A stretch of DNA of 64,000 bases from Brasenia schreberi (lineage: Eukaryota; Streptophyta; Magnoliopsida; Nymphaeales; Cabombaceae), in the NCBI GenBank assembly GCA_036023115.1, contig JAYKKT010000089.1, positions 6,519,501 through 6,583,500 of the forward strand, in the 5' to 3' direction. Below are positions 1 to 12,337 of the stretch, one piece after another. The notes beneath the pieces are model-generated. The model was given only the letters and a program-made list of their open reading frames with translations, made no database searches and was not told the origin of the DNA. Position numbers and translations under genes: made by a program. Each line of letters begins with the position of its first letter. Position 1 is the stretch's first letter.

Positions 1-233
1 TGCCCAGAAGACAACAAGTTGAAACGATTGGTGTTCTTCCATCTTGGCTATTAATAACTTATCACTCCTCTTATAATTTTTAAAATCACACACCCATACA
101 TACAATTAGAGAAGTGCCATTAACTACTCTTCATACAAGAACGCAAGTAAGGTCCCATAAATCCTAATAATGTCTAACAACAAGCATAATATACACCCTC
201 GGCATTCTGATTCATTGAACGCCGTAAGGAAGC

Positions 234-867
234 CTACACAGTAGAGAAAATTTTCGCTGGTTGCATCTCTTCCTGCTTCTTCTCATAGTAATGAATCGCC
301 GCCGCGGTGGAAAGTACAGCCAATGTCATAGCTTGGGCGTGCATCCTGCCAAGGAAAATACCATCAACTTTTTAATTGACAAACGAAGGCAGAGAACTTT
401 TTGTTTCTTTCTGAAAGAGGAAACTATGATGTGAAAATAGACGAAACTTAAATTGTATGCAGATGAGCGAATGTAAAATGAGCAGCAAAGGAAATTTTTA
501 CATACCTAGCGTGGATCAGGCGAAGGCTGGGTTTAAGAGATGATCTCATCCCGCTATGCAGAAGGGATCCACCTATAGCCGCTCCCCACAATGTGCCTGT
601 CATTTTAGAGGAAGATAAGAAACTTGTTAGTAATACAATTCAGACAAACTGCCCGTCATTAAAAGAAGAAAGAGGTTTTGGCCGTCTTTCTTGCCCAACA
701 AAGGGAAGTATGATGGTAAATCCTTGTAATTGGTTCTCATTCTCCCGAAATAACAGAAACGAAATGATAGAACTGATAAGAAGAAAGATGGGAGAGCATA
801 GGAAGTTGCTTTGCTTACCAATGCTGGTGAGCTTGTTCTCTTTAATCCAATCACGCACTGAGTCCAT
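234..867 (-). CDS. HIG1-domain (hypoxia-responsive family) protein, copy A
   Basis: This is a three-exon gene: exon 1 867-819, exon 2 596-506, exon 3 345-234, joined in phases 1 and 2 through GT-AG introns of 222 and 160 bp. It encodes 83 residues. The order is a charged N-terminus (MDSVRDWIKENKLTSIG), a first hydrophobic segment (TLWGAAIGGSLLHSG, about residues 18-32), a basic loop with the family-typical LIHARMHAQA stretch (about 43-52, an H-x-R-x3-Q arrangement), then a second helix (MTLAVLSTAAAIHYY) and a short charged tail ending at KIFSTV. Known family members are small two-helix inner mitochondrial membrane proteins that associate with respiratory complexes III/IV and are often hypoxia-induced. 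Residues unique to this copy include Arg in GMRSS and Met in EEMQP. Function is inferred from family; the gene model rests on perfect frame continuity shared by five copies. Confidence 0.88.
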
Positions 868-964
868 TCTTCAAAAGGAAGTGAAGTGCTGAAGTAGTGG
901 AGTTTGTGTGGTTCTTGGTATGCTCTGTTTGTGCTGTGAAGATAAACAGGCTGTTTGGGGGAGG

Positions 965-972
965 ATTTATAG
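965..972 (-). promoter_or_regulatory. TATA box of HIG1 copy A
   Basis: Minus-strand CTATAAAT lies about 100 bp upstream of the ATG at 867 and is conserved at the same place in copies B, D and E. Confidence 0.6.
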
Positions 973-3459
973 AGGTTTGGGGATCCAAATTGGTTGATGC
1001 CCCTGGTTTTGGTTGTGAAACCGTGGAGCCCTCTTCGAATCTTTTTCGCAGTAGCTACCGGATTTAGCTAAAAACAAGTTTGTAAAGCAGAAGAAGAAAA
1101 GGCTCGAGATTGCAGCACTTTGTGGGAGCGGCGAGTGCCGCGGTTTTAGAGCGTTCACCACTATCGGAATTGAATTGTGGAACAAATAAAAAGAATACCA
1201 AGAGCGGTAACGGCCCATTGTTTGACGCGTCCTCTTCGATTTGTTATTGTACTACTTTAAACCATACCTAATCTCCATCCTGTCCACCCCTGACACTACA
1301 CAGTTCACCCATTGCTTTTTCTAAGCATCATTGCATAGTTACAAGTGTTTTTAGAAAATATCAAGAAAATCTTAATATGTGTATGCTTAGAAAAAAAAGT
1401 ATGAGTATTTAGTGGCGAGGTAAGATTCAATCGCACCAAGAGGATTATCTCAATGACAAGGCGCTCTAACACCAATTGCTGCTGATGGGGAGTTTGGATT
1501 ACCAAATGATACATGTGTGGGTGTGTTAGGCTTAGACTTTCTCCTGTAACAAAAAAAGAAAAGGATATGATCTAATATTTTCGTCTTTTTTTCTCTTTTA
1601 TAGATATATAAATGTAATATGTTTATTGTGTTATATAGCTTTTATATCTTTACAATCTTAACCATGACCTTTGAGAGACGAATGATTGAGTTAAAAGTGC
1701 TTGCATGTATTTTTTGAAGTTGTATTTGATTCGCATGTTAATTTTGCTTTTTAAATTTAAGGAATAGTTTTTTGAAAATCTCAACAATGAACAAGAAGGT
1801 AAAGTCTTTACATATGTAAAATAACAGATGGGTAAGAATTGGGGGCAAGACACCCTTGTATACGTCCAACATGCAGGACAAGGGCTCTACCGACCAGCCC
1901 TTATGCTGGTGAAACCAAACACTGAAGTAGAATTTGCAGACTCAGCTGCCGAGTCCTTAGAGTAAGAAATCTGCTAAAAGTTGGTGGCTCAACGACTTTT
2001 GAAAAAAAATTCAAGCTATATATAGTTGGATATCTTGAGAAATGCTTTTATGTGTTTTTCTCACAAAAGAGTCGCAGTACATCAGTTGAATATCATACGT
2101 AATTTTTATTAGATTTATTGTTAATTCAGATTAAGTTAATTAAATTTATATACATTAATAACATTTAATTCATTTTTTGTATCCTTTAATATTCAATTGA
2201 TACATTATTGATATATATATAAAATTTTTAAAGTGAAAAAATAACATGTGAGAAATTTGTAAAGGTTTTTTTATTTTACTTTCAATTCCTCGTTTATTCC
2301 TTATAGTATTTGTAATACTGCAGTAAATCTTCTCCCATGTGCAAGTCATATCCGTTACTTTGCCGTTGCATTTGATACGAAAACTCTATCTATGGCAGCC
2401 ATATTGATATCCAAACTCTTTCAACAATTTTAAGGAATTTGTGACTTTACAGTATTATCTCGTAAAAAATTCACTTTAACGACCACTATTTATGTTCCAA
2501 AGGGACAAATTTTGAGTGTTTACAATTGCCTTTCTAAAAATAAAATAAAAAAGAAAAGAGGAATCCGCTCCAGATAAAGGAAAAATAGACTAGGAATGAT
2601 TAAAGAAATATGTTTGGTGGGCGAGGGGATCCAAAGTTCTTTCTTTTTGTTTTCAATGAGCGCAGGGTTTTTTATTCATGAGCATTGATGTCATTGTCAC
2701 TAACTGTGGACAACGTCATACATATCTACCCATGACCCCAGTCATAATAATTCGCCCATCAAAGTACTCGAAGAAAAGAATCAGTGATAAACGAAACAAA
2801 ATACTAAAGAGTGGCTTCCAGCATTCTTAATCCTCCCTGATAGTAATGGACGAGAGTCTACTTAACTCGTTTCCTCAACCGTTCTGCTATTACGCCGAAA
2901 TTGTTAACAGCGGGAAGGCTGGGGCTTTACTGATCAGATGGAAGTACTTAACAATAAATTTTGAGATTTACCCCTTCTTAGTTTGAAGGGTGAGTACTTG
3001 TGCAATGGCGCTATTCGCCTTTCCTACTCTTCTCATTTGTAACTCAAGATCTGAAAACCCGTGCCCGCTTCAGCATTACAATTTCAATCGTCTTGAATAA
3101 GCAATTTCGTCATGTTGGTTGTCAAAAATAGTCATCTTCAAAATGAAGCGAAGTCACTCACCAAGAAATCTCACATTTCACGGTTTCAGCGATTGGAGTA
3201 AAGTTGAAGACTCAATTGATCATTGCATGCCCATAAGACAAGAAGTTGAAACGATTGTGTTCTTCCATCTTGGCTATTAATAACTTTTCACTCCGCATGT
3301 AATTTTTACAATCACACACCCATACATACAATTAGAGAAGTGCCATTGCCTACTCTTCATACAAGAACGCAAGCCAGATACCATAAATCCTCATAATGTC
3401 TAACAACAAGCATAATATACACCGTCGGCATTCTGATTCATTGAACGCCGTAAGGAAGC
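973..3459. other. Spacer A-B of the HIG1 array
   Basis: This spacer has no gene. It is the same AT-rich sequence found upstream of copies B and C. It contains the upstream promoter region (to about 1,300), A/T-rich stretches (2,090-2,300) and the block that precedes each gene's 3' end (2,607-3,459). The short reading frames in it are not conserved between units. Confidence 0.75.
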
Positions 3460-4141
3460 CTACACAGTTGCGAAAATTTTCGTTGGTTGCCTCTCTTCCT
3501 GCTTCTTCTCATAGTAATGAATCGCCGCCGCGGTAGAAAGTACGGCCAATGTCATAGCTTGGGCGTGCATCCTGCCAAGGAAAATACCAGCAACTTTTTA
3601 TATGATGTGAATCAGGCGAAGGCTGGGTTTAAGAGATGCATTTGATGTGAAAATGATAGGCACATTTTGTCGGCCAATCAACGCTTACTAACTTTGCCGT
3701 TGCATTTGATGTGAAAATAGAGGAAACTTGTATGCAGATGAGCGAATGTAAAATGAGCAGCAAAGGAAATTTTTACATACCTAGCGTGGATCAGGCGAAG
3801 GCTGGGTTTAAGAGATGATTTCATCCCGCTATGCAGAAGGGATCCACCTATAGCCGCTCCCCACAATGTGCCTATCATTTTATAGGAAGATAAGAAACTG
3901 TTAGTAAGCCAATTCAGACAAAATGCCTATCATTGAAAGAAGAAAGAGATTTTGGCCATCTTTCTTGCCCAACAAAGGGAAGTATGATGGTAAATCCTTG
4001 TGATTAATTCACTCTCTCCTGAAATAACAGAAACGAAATGATAGAAACGAGAAGAAGGAAGATGGGAGAGCATAGGAAGTTGTTTTGCTTACCAATGCTG
4101 GTGAGCTTGTTCTCTTTAATCCAATCACGCACTGAGTCCAT
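3460..4141 (-). CDS. HIG1-domain protein, copy B
   Basis: Exons are 4141-4093, 3871-3781 and 3571-3460, with GT-AG introns of 221 and 209 bp. The 83-residue product has the same layout as copy A: exon 1 is identical in protein, exon 2 reads GMKSSLKP, and the C-terminus reads RQPTKIFATV. Intron 2 is longer than in the other copies because it contains a small rearranged fragment of exon 2 (3,611-3,668). Splice sites and frame are intact, so the gene could be functional. The expected role is a two-helix mitochondrial inner-membrane protein of the HIG1/Rcf1 type. Confidence 0.88.
3611..3668. repeat. Rearranged exon-2 fragments inside intron 2 of copy B
   Basis: Bases 3,611-3,638 repeat, in direct orientation, the exon-2 stretch near 3,790-3,818 (atcaggcgaaggctgggttt and the bases after it). 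Bases about 3,650-3,668 (aaatgataggcacatttt) are an inverted copy of the exon-2 acceptor region near 3,863-3,882. Neither fragment is present in introns of copies A, C, D or E. Confidence 0.75.
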
Positions 4142-4238
4142 TCTTCAAAAGGAAGTGAGGTGCTGAAGTAGTGGAGTTTGTGTGGTTCTTGGTATGCTCT
4201 GTTTGTGCTGTGAAGATAAACAGGCTGTTTGGGGGAGG

Positions 4239-4246
4239 ATTTATAG
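4239..4246 (-). promoter_or_regulatory. TATA box of HIG1 copy B
   Basis: CTATAAAT on the minus strand, about 100 bp upstream of the ATG at 4141, in the same context as in copies A, D and E. Confidence 0.6.
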
Positions 4247-5791
4247 AGGTTTGGGGATCCAAATTGGTTGATGCCCCTGGTTTTGGTTGTGAAACCGAGG
4301 AGCCCTCTTCGTGTCTTTCGGAGTGGCTACCGGATTTCGCTAAAAACAAGTTTGAGAAGCAGAAGAAGAAAAGGCTCGAGATTGCAGCACTTTGTGGGAG
4401 CGGCGAGTGCCGCGGTATTAGAGCGTTCACCACTCGGAATTGAATTGTGGACAAATAAAAAGAATACCAAGAGCGGTAACGGCCCATTGTTTGACGCGTC
4501 CTTTTCGATTTGTTACTGTACAACTTAAAACCATACCAAATCTCCATCCTGTCCACCCCTGACACTACACAGTTCACCCATTGCTTTTTCTAAGCATCAT
4601 TCCATAGTTACAAGTGTTTTTAGAAAATATAAAGAAAATCTTAATATGTTTATCCTTAGAAAAAAAAAGTATGAGTATTTAGTGGCGAGGTAAGATTCAA
4701 TCGCACCAAGAGGATTATCTCAATGACAAGACGCTTTAACACCAATTGCTGCTGATGGGGAGTTTGGACTCCCAAAGTACATGTGTGGAAGGGTGTGTTA
4801 GGCTTCGACTGTCTCCTGTAACAGAAAAAGAAAAAAAGGATAGGATCTAATATTTTCTTCTTCTTTTTTCTTTTATAGATATATAAATGTAATATGTTTA
4901 TTGTGTTATATACTTTTTATATCTTTACAATCTTAACTATGTCCTTTGAGAGACGAATGATTGAGTTTAGAAGTGCTTGCATGTATTTTTTGAAGTTGCA
5001 TTTCAGTCGCATATTAATTTTTGCTTTTTAAATTTAAGGAATAGTTGTTTCAAAATCTCAACAATGAACAAGAAGGTAAAGTCTTTACATATGTAAAATA
5101 ATAGATGGGTAAAACTTGGGGGCAAGACACCCTTGTATACGTCCAACATGCAGCACAAGGGCCCTACCGACCAGCCCTTATGCTGGTGAAACCAAACACT
5201 GAAGGAGAATTTGCAGACTCAGCTGCCGAGTCCTTAGAGTAAGAAATCTGCTAAAAGTTGGCTCAACCACTTTTGACAAAAAATATATATAGTTAGATAT
5301 TTTGAAAAATGCTTTTATGTCTTTTTTTAACAAAAGAGTCGCAGTACATCAGTTGAATATCATACGTGATTCTTATTGGATTTAATGTTAATTAATATTA
5401 AGTTAATTAAATTCATGTAAATTAATAACATTTAATTCATTTTTTATATCTTTTAATATTCAATTGATGTATCATTGAAATATGAAAAAGTTTTAAAGCG
5501 AAAAAATAACATGTGAGTAATTTGTAGAGGTTTTTTATTTAGCCTTCAATTCCTCGTGTGTTCCTTATAGCATTTGTAATGCCGCGTAAATCTTCTCCCA
5601 TGTGCAAGTCATATCCGTTATTGTGACTTTGCTGTTGCATTTGATACGAAAACTCTATGGCTGCCATATTGATGTCCAAACTCATTCAACAATTAAGAAA
5701 TTTGTGACTTCAAAGTATTATCTCGTAAAAAATTCACTTTAACGACACAAATTTTGAATGTTTGCAATTGCCTTTCTAAAAATAAGGAATT
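4247..5791. other. Spacer B-C, left part
   Basis: Array spacer, closely matching 973-2,540. It holds no gene and ends where the 1.3-kb GC-rich insertion begins. Confidence 0.7.
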
Positions 5792-7103
5792 TGTCACACA
5801 CAAATCCATAGAGCGCTTGCTCGTGTGCTCCCTACATCCGGAGGTTTCACCATGTACCATAACCGCTTGTAAACCCCCTCTTGTACATACACCGTGTTGT
5901 GCGTGTGTATCCCTTGTGAGGATCGGGTGTGCTTATAAACCCGAGCCATGTGTGTGCGTCTAGGTCTAAGCTAGGTCACATTAGTCTAGGTCTAGGCTAG
6001 GTTAAGATCGGACCCAAGTCGGGTCGGGTCCGGGTCGGGTCAGGTCCAGGTTGTGTCGGGTCAGGTAGGTCGGGTTCCAGGAGGTCGGGACTGTTTGGGA
6101 CAGGTGGAGGCTAACCAGGTGACGATTAGCCTGTTGGGCGTAGGTGGCGCCCAGGCGTGAGGTGCCTGGACACCTCACTCGCATCCCTTGGGCGGGAGCG
6201 GTTACCTAGGGCAGGTTGCCTATAAGGCAGCCCTCCTGCCGTGTTCTGGCTGTTGGACGAATTGTTGAGTGAGTGAGGAGTGAGAGACGCAGGACATCAG
6301 GGCCGGACAACGCCCCGTAGCCGTTGCCGTTGTCGTGACCGGGTGCTGAGAGGCTCTGCAGTGCAAGACCTTGGTGCTGTTGATTCAGCGCAGAAGGGTG
6401 TCGCGATAGGATCGTGGTATGTGCCACAGATGCAGCCGGGCGCTCCAGGTGTGTTCTTTCAGAACAGGGCGCTCACCATTCCGTTCTTCTTGGCGACAGG
6501 GACTGTCACAGAAGGTGACAGTCAGCAAGTCTCTCCAGGGCGCAGACAGTGCGCTGCCCACCCTGTTCAGCAACAGGGTACTCTCCAGGGTGCTGACAGG
6601 GTACCTCTCTTCCGTTCAACCGCAGGCAATACTCCACAGGGTGCCTACCTTCAGCTACAACCGAAGACGACGTTCCCAGCGACCGTGCTACCCCAGGGCG
6701 CACAGGACCATTGTGTGCAGTCGAGAGATAGGTGCAGCCGTGTGCACCCTGTCCACTACAGCCGTCTCTCAAGGTCGGGTACAACCAATCGAAAGGGGGC
6801 ATGTGTGTGTTAACCCCTCTTTGGTGTTTCTTTTTAGGCGAGATCATCTCTGCTCGGTTCCAAGTGGGAACCCTAACTAAATAGGGAAACTTAAGGTTGT
6901 ATTATTTACTTCGGAATGGTCTAAGGTTTATGCTTGTGTTTTTGTATGTTTATCTTTGAAGATGCATGAGTGGTGAATGTGCAAACCCCGCTCAACATCT
7001 GTTGAAAAGGCACGGTTTGTGATATAGGCTGATAGAATCATCGGGTGATTCTAGCTATCACAGTCAGACAAGGTTTTGAAAATTTCGATTTTGAAACGAC
7101 ACA
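5792..7103. mobile_element. GC-rich insertion, possible solo LTR
   Basis: Compared with the A-B and C-D spacers, about 1.3 kb of unrelated, much more GC-rich DNA interrupts the array here, and about 35 bp of spacer (between 'ctttctaaaaataa' and 'gataaagg') is missing. The insertion begins TGTCACACA and ends CGACACA, so it has TG...CA ends with short inverted termini. A TATAAGG box near 6,221 is compatible with a retrotransposon LTR promoter. It contains GGGTCGGGTC-type repeats (about 6,010-6,095). No coding domain was recognised in its open frames (for example 6,280-6,813) and no clean target-site duplication was found. A solo LTR is the best guess. Confidence 0.42.
6010..6095 (+). repeat. 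GGGTC-rich short tandem repeat
   Basis: Degenerate repeats of (c/a)gggtc(g/c) type lie inside the GC-rich insertion. Their composition is unlike the surrounding AT-rich array. Confidence 0.6.
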
Positions 7104-7990
7104 TAGATAAAGGGAAAATAGACTAGCAATGATTAAAGAAATATGTTTGGTGAGCGAGTGGATCCAAAGTGTTTTCTTTTTGTTTTCAATGAGCGCAGGG
7201 TTTTTTATTCATGAGCATTGATGTCATTGTCACTAACTGTGGACAACGTCATACATATCTACCCATGACCCCAGTCGCAATAATTCGCCCATCAAAGTAC
7301 TCTAAGAAAAGAATCAGTGATAAACGAAACAAAATACTAAAGAGTGGCTTCCAGCATTCTTAATCCTCCCTGATAGTAATGGACGAGAGTTTAGTTTCCT
7401 TGTTTCCTCAACCGTTTTGCCATTACGCCGGAATTGTGAACAGCGGGAAGGCTGGGGCTTTACTGATCAGATGGAAGTAATTAAAAGTAAATTTTGAGAT
7501 TTAGCCCTTTCTAGTATGAACAGTGAGTACTTGTGCAATGGCGCTATTCGCCTTTTCTACTCTTCTCATTTGTAACTCAAGATCTGAAAACCCGTGCCCC
7601 CTTCAGCATTAGAATTTCAATCGTCTTGAATAAGCAATTTCGTCATGTTGGTTGTCAAAAATAGTCATCTTCAAAATGAAGAAAAGTCACTCACCAACAA
7701 GTCTCACATTTCACGGTTTCAACGATTGGAGTAAAGTTGAAGACTCAATTGATCATTGCACGCTCATAAGACGAGTTGAAACGATTGGTGTTCTTCCATC
7801 TTGGCTATTAATAACTTATCACTCCGCATGTAATTTTTACAATCACACATCCATACATACAATTAGAGAAGTGCCATTACCTACTCTTCATACAAGAACG
7901 CAAGCTAGGTACAATAAATCCTCATAATGTCTAACAACAAGCATAATATACACCATCGGCATTCACATTCATTGAACGCCGTAAGGAAGC
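7104..7990. other. Spacer B-C, right part
   Basis: Array spacer resumes (matching 2,575-3,459 and 10,040-10,922). It lies downstream of HIG1 copy C, and no gene is seen. Confidence 0.7.
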
Positions 7991-8627
7991 CTACACAGTA
8001 GAGAAAATTTTCGTTGGTTGCCTCTCTTCCTGCTTCTTCTCATAGTAATGAATCGCCGCCGCGGTAGAAAGTACGGCCAATGTCATAGCTTGGGCGTGCA
8101 TCCTGCCAAGGAAAATACCAGCAACTTTTTAATTGACAAAACGAAGGCAGAGAACCTTTTGTTTCTCTTTCTGAAAGAGGAAACTATGATGTGAAAATAG
8201 ACGAAATTTACTTGTAGGAAGATGAGCGGCTGTAAAATCAAAGTAGCAAAGGAAATTTTTACATGCCTAGCGTGGATCAGGCGAAGGCTGGGTTTAAGAG
8301 ATGATTTCTTCCCGCTATGCAGAAGGGATCCACCAATAGCCGCTCCCCACAATGTGCCTATCATTTTATAGGAAGATAAGAAACTGTTAGTAAGCCAATT
8401 CAGACAAAATGCCTATCATTGAAAGAAGAAAGAGATTTTGGCCATCTTTCTTGCCCAACAAAGGGAAGTATGATGGTAAACGCTTGTGATTAATTCACAC
8501 TCTCCTGAAATAACAGAAACGAAATGATAGAAACGAGAAGAAGGAAGATGGGAGAGCATAGGAAGTTGTTTTGCTTACCAATGCTGGTGAGCTTGTTCTC
8601 TTTAATCCAATCACGCACTGAGTCCAT
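7991..8627 (-). CDS. HIG1-domain protein, copy C (weakened)
   Basis: Exons are 8627-8579, 8357-8267 and 8102-7991. The frame is open for 83 residues. Three differences from the sister copies suggest weakening. The intron 2 donor reads AG|GCATGT instead of AG|GTATGT, so it is a GC donor without the strong GCAAGT consensus. The TATA box is altered (CGATAAAT). The basic loop reads HSGKKSSLKP where the others have GMK or GMR. The tail is RQPTKIFSTV. The protein would otherwise be a normal two-helix HIG1-type inner mitochondrial membrane protein. It may be poorly expressed or mis-spliced; that is inference. Confidence 0.78.
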
Positions 8628-8722
8628 TCTTCAAAAGGAAGTGAAGTGCTGAAGTATTGGAGTTTGTGGTTCTTGGTATGCTCTGTTTGTGCTGTGAAGA
8701 TAAACAGGCTGTTTGGGGGAGG

Positions 8723-8730
8723 ATTTATCG
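8723..8730 (-). promoter_or_regulatory. Degraded TATA box of HIG1 copy C
   Basis: The equivalent of CTATAAAT in the other copies reads CGATAAAT here because of one T-to-G change (minus strand). Confidence 0.5.
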
Positions 8731-10922
8731 AGGTTTGGGGCTCCAAATTGGTTGATGCCCGTGGTTTTGGTTGTGAAACCGTGGAGCCCTCTTCGAGTCT
8801 TTCGGAGTGGCTACCGGATTTCGCTAAAAACAAGTTTGTGAAGCAGAAGAAGAAGAAAAGGCTCGAGATTGCAGAACTTTGTGGGAGCGGCGAGTGCCGC
8901 CGTATTAGAGCGTTCACCACTATCGGAATTGAATTGTGGACAAATAAAAAGAATACCAAGAGCGGTAACGGCCCAAATGACACGTGTGGAAGGGTGTGTT
9001 AGGCTTCGACTGTCTCCTGTAACAAAAAAAGAAAAGGATATGATTTAATATTTTCGTCTTTTTTTCTCTTTTATAAATATATAAATGTAATATGTTTATT
9101 GTGTTATATACTTTTTATATCTTTTACAATCTTAACTATGAGCTCTGAGAGACGAATGATTGAGTTAAAAGTGCTTGGATGTATTTTTTGAAGTTGTATT
9201 TGAGTCGAATGTTAATTTTTGCTTTTTAAATTTAAGGAATATTTTTTTGAAAATGTCAACAATGAACGAGAAGGTAAAGTCTTTACATATGTAAAATAAG
9301 AGATGGGTAAGAATTGGGGGCAAGACACCCTTGTATACGTCCACCATGCAGCACAAGGGCCCTACCGACCAGCCCTTTTGCTGGTGAAACCAAACACTGA
9401 AGGAGAATTTGCAGACTCAGCTGCCGAGTCCTTAGAGTAGGAAATCTGCTAAAAGTTGGTGCTCAACCACTTTTAAAAAAAAATTCAAGCTATATATAGT
9501 TGGATATCTTGACAAATGCTTTTATGTGTTTTTCTCACAAAAGAGTTTCAGTACATCAGTTGAATATCATACGTGATTCTTATGGGATTTAATGTTAACT
9601 AAGATTAAGTTAATTAAATTCATGAAAATTAATAACATTTAATTCACTTTTTACATATTTTAATATTCAATTGATGTATTATTAATATATGTAAAAGTTT
9701 TAAAGTGAAAAAATAACATGTTAGGAATCTATAGAGGTTTTTTATTTATTCTTCAATTCCTCGTTTGTTCCTTCTAGTATTTGTAATACTGCGTAAATCT
9801 TCTCCCATGTGCAAGTCGTATCCGTTATTGTAACTTTGCTGTTGCATTTGATACGAAAACTCTATGGCTGCCATATTGATGTCCAAACTCATTCAACAAT
9901 TTTAAGGAATTTGTGACTTTACAGTATTATCTCGTAAAAAATTCACTTTAACGACCACCATTTATGTTCTAAAGGGACAAATTTTGAATGTTTACAATTG
10001 CCTTTCTAAAAATAAAAGAAAAAAGAAAAGAGGAATCCGCTCTAGATAAAGGAAAAATAGACTAGGAATGATTAAAGAAATATGTTCGGTGAGCGAGTGG
10101 ATCCAAAGTTCTTTCTTTTTGTTTTTCAATGAGCGCAGGGTTTTTAATTCATGAGCATTTGTCACTAACTGTGTACAACGTCATACATATCTACCCATGA
10201 CCCCAGTCACAATAATTCGCCTATCAAAGTACTCTAAGAAAAGAATCAGTGATAAACGAAACAAAATACTAAAGAGTGACTTCCAGCATTCTTAATCCTC
10301 CCTGATAGTAATGGACGAGAGTTTAGTTTCCTTGTTTCCTCAACCGTTCTGCCATTACGCCGGAATTGTGAACAGCGGGAAGGCTGGGGCTTTACTGATC
10401 AGATGGAAGTAATTAAAAGTAAATTTTGAGATTTAGCCCTTTCTAGTATGAACAGTGAGTACTTGTGCAATGGCGCTATTCGCCTTTTCTACTCTTCTCA
10501 TTTGTAACTCAAGATCTGAAAACCCGTGCCCCCTTCAGCATTAGAATTTCAATCGTCTTGAATAAGCAATTTCGTCATGTTGGTTGTCAAAAATAGTCAT
10601 CTTCAAAATGAAGAAAAGTCACTCACCAACAAGTCTCACATTTCACGGTTTCAACGATTGGAGTAAAGTTGAAGACTCAATTGATCATTGCACGCTCATA
10701 AGACGAGTTGAAACGATTGGTGTTCTTCCATCTTGGCTATTAATAACTTGTCACTCCGCATGTAATTTTGACAATCACACATCCATACATACAATTAGAG
10801 AAGTGCCATTACCTACTCTTCATACAAGAACGCAAGCTAGGTACAATAAATCCTCATAATGTCTAACAACAAGCATAATATACACCATCGGCATTCACAT
10901 TCATTGAACGCCGTAAGGAAGC
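8731..10922. other. Spacer C-D of the HIG1 array
   Basis: This is uninterrupted array spacer and shows the unit without the GC-rich insertion. No gene was found; short frames such as 10,584-10,859 are the repeated spacer. Confidence 0.7.
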
Positions 10923-11553
10923 CTACACAGTAGAGAAAATTTTCGTTGGTTGCCTCTCTTCCTGCTTCTTCTCATAGTAATGAATCGCCGCCGCGGTAGA
11001 AAGTACGGCCAATGTCATAGCTTGGGCGTGCATCCTGCCAAGGAAAATACCAACAACTTTTTAATTGACAAAACGATGGCAGTGAACCTTTTGTTTCTCT
11101 TTCTGAAAGAGGAAAATATGATGTGAAAATAGACGAAACTTTACTTGTATGCAGATGAGCGAATGTAAAATCAAAGTAAGAGCAGCAAAGGAAATTTTTA
11201 CATACCTAGCGTGGATCAGGCGAAGACTGGGTTTAAGAGATGATTTCATCCCACTATGCAGAAGGGATCCACCTATAGCCGCTCCCCACAATGTGCCTGT
11301 CATTTTACAGGAAGATAAGAAACTTGTTAGTGAGCCAATTCAAAAAAACTGCCTATCATTGAAAGAAGAAAGAGATTTTGGCCATCTTTCTTGCCCAACA
11401 AAGGGAAGTATGATGGTAAATCCTTGTGATTAGTTCTCACTCTCCTGAAACAACAGAAACGAGAAGAAGGAAGATGGGAGAGCATAGAAAGTTGTTTTGC
11501 TTACCAATGCTGGTGAGCTTGTTCTCTTTTATCCAATCACGCACTGAGTCCAT
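10923..11553 (-). CDS. HIG1-domain protein, copy D
   Basis: Exons are 11553-11505, 11296-11206 and 11034-10923, with GT-AG introns of 208 and 171 bp. It encodes 83 residues: MDSVRDWIKENKLTSIG, then TLWGAAIGGSLLHSG, GMKSSLKPSLRLIHAR, and the second helix with tail RQPTKIFSTV. All splice sites are canonical and the TATA box is intact. Its upstream flank diverges from units A-C beyond about 11,940, so this unit borders an older part of the array. The expected role is as for the other copies: mitochondrial inner membrane, respiratory supercomplex association. Confidence 0.88.
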
Positions 11554-11651
11554 TCTTCAAAAGGAAGTGAAGTGCTGAAGTAGTGGAGTTTGTGTGGCTC
11601 TTGGTATGCTCTGTTTGTGCTGTGAAGATAAACAGGCTGTTCGGAGGGAAG

Positions 11652-11659
11652 ATTTATAG
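11652..11659 (-). promoter_or_regulatory. TATA box of HIG1 copy D
   Basis: CTATAAAT on the minus strand, about 100 bp upstream of the ATG at 11553. Confidence 0.6.
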
Positions 11660-12284
11660 AGGTTTGTGTTTCTAAATTGGATGATGCCCCTGGTTTTGGT
11701 TGTGAAACCCTGGAGCCCTCTTCTACGGTTTTTTGGAGTGGCCACCGGATTTCGCTAAAAACAAGTTTGTATAGGCAGGAGATTGTAGCACTTTGTGGGA
11801 GCACCAAGTGCCCCGCTGTAGGAGCCTGCGGCACTCTCGGAAATGTATGTGGACAAATAAAAAGAATACCAAGGGCGATAACCGCCCATTGGTTGACGCA
11901 AAAGATCAATACCATAGTTCTTTTCGATTTGTTATTGTAAAACTGAACCAGCCTGCTGACCTTTCGTTCATAACAGGTAGAACCATACCAAATCTCTATG
12001 CTGTTCACCCCTGACATCACATACTTGACCTACTGCTTCTTCTAAGCGTCAGTCACATGCTTATAAAAGTGTTTTAAAAATATATAAAAAACAATTTTAA
12101 TACGTTTATTATAAAAAAATGAGCGAGTATTTAGTGTCAAAGTAAGAGGCAATTGTACCAAGGGCACTCTATAGCAATGTTGCCCCTGGTGGAGAATTCT
12201 ACTATGAAAGGGTGTATTTATGAGAGAGTATGTTAGGTCTCTTGTGATAAGAAAAAAGTATGATCTAATCTTCTTCTTCTTTTC

Positions 12285-12337
<53 letters not shown>

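Noticed and set aside
6280..6880. Overlapping 113-177 codon frames in the GC-rich insertion
   Set aside because: Long frames are expected in GC-rich DNA. They occur on both strands in several frames and show no recognisable domain.
10584..10859. 91-codon plus-strand frame repeated at 7,652-7,927
   Set aside because: It is part of the repeated spacer downstream of the HIG1 genes. It is broken in unit B (3,144 onward) and has no domain or start context.
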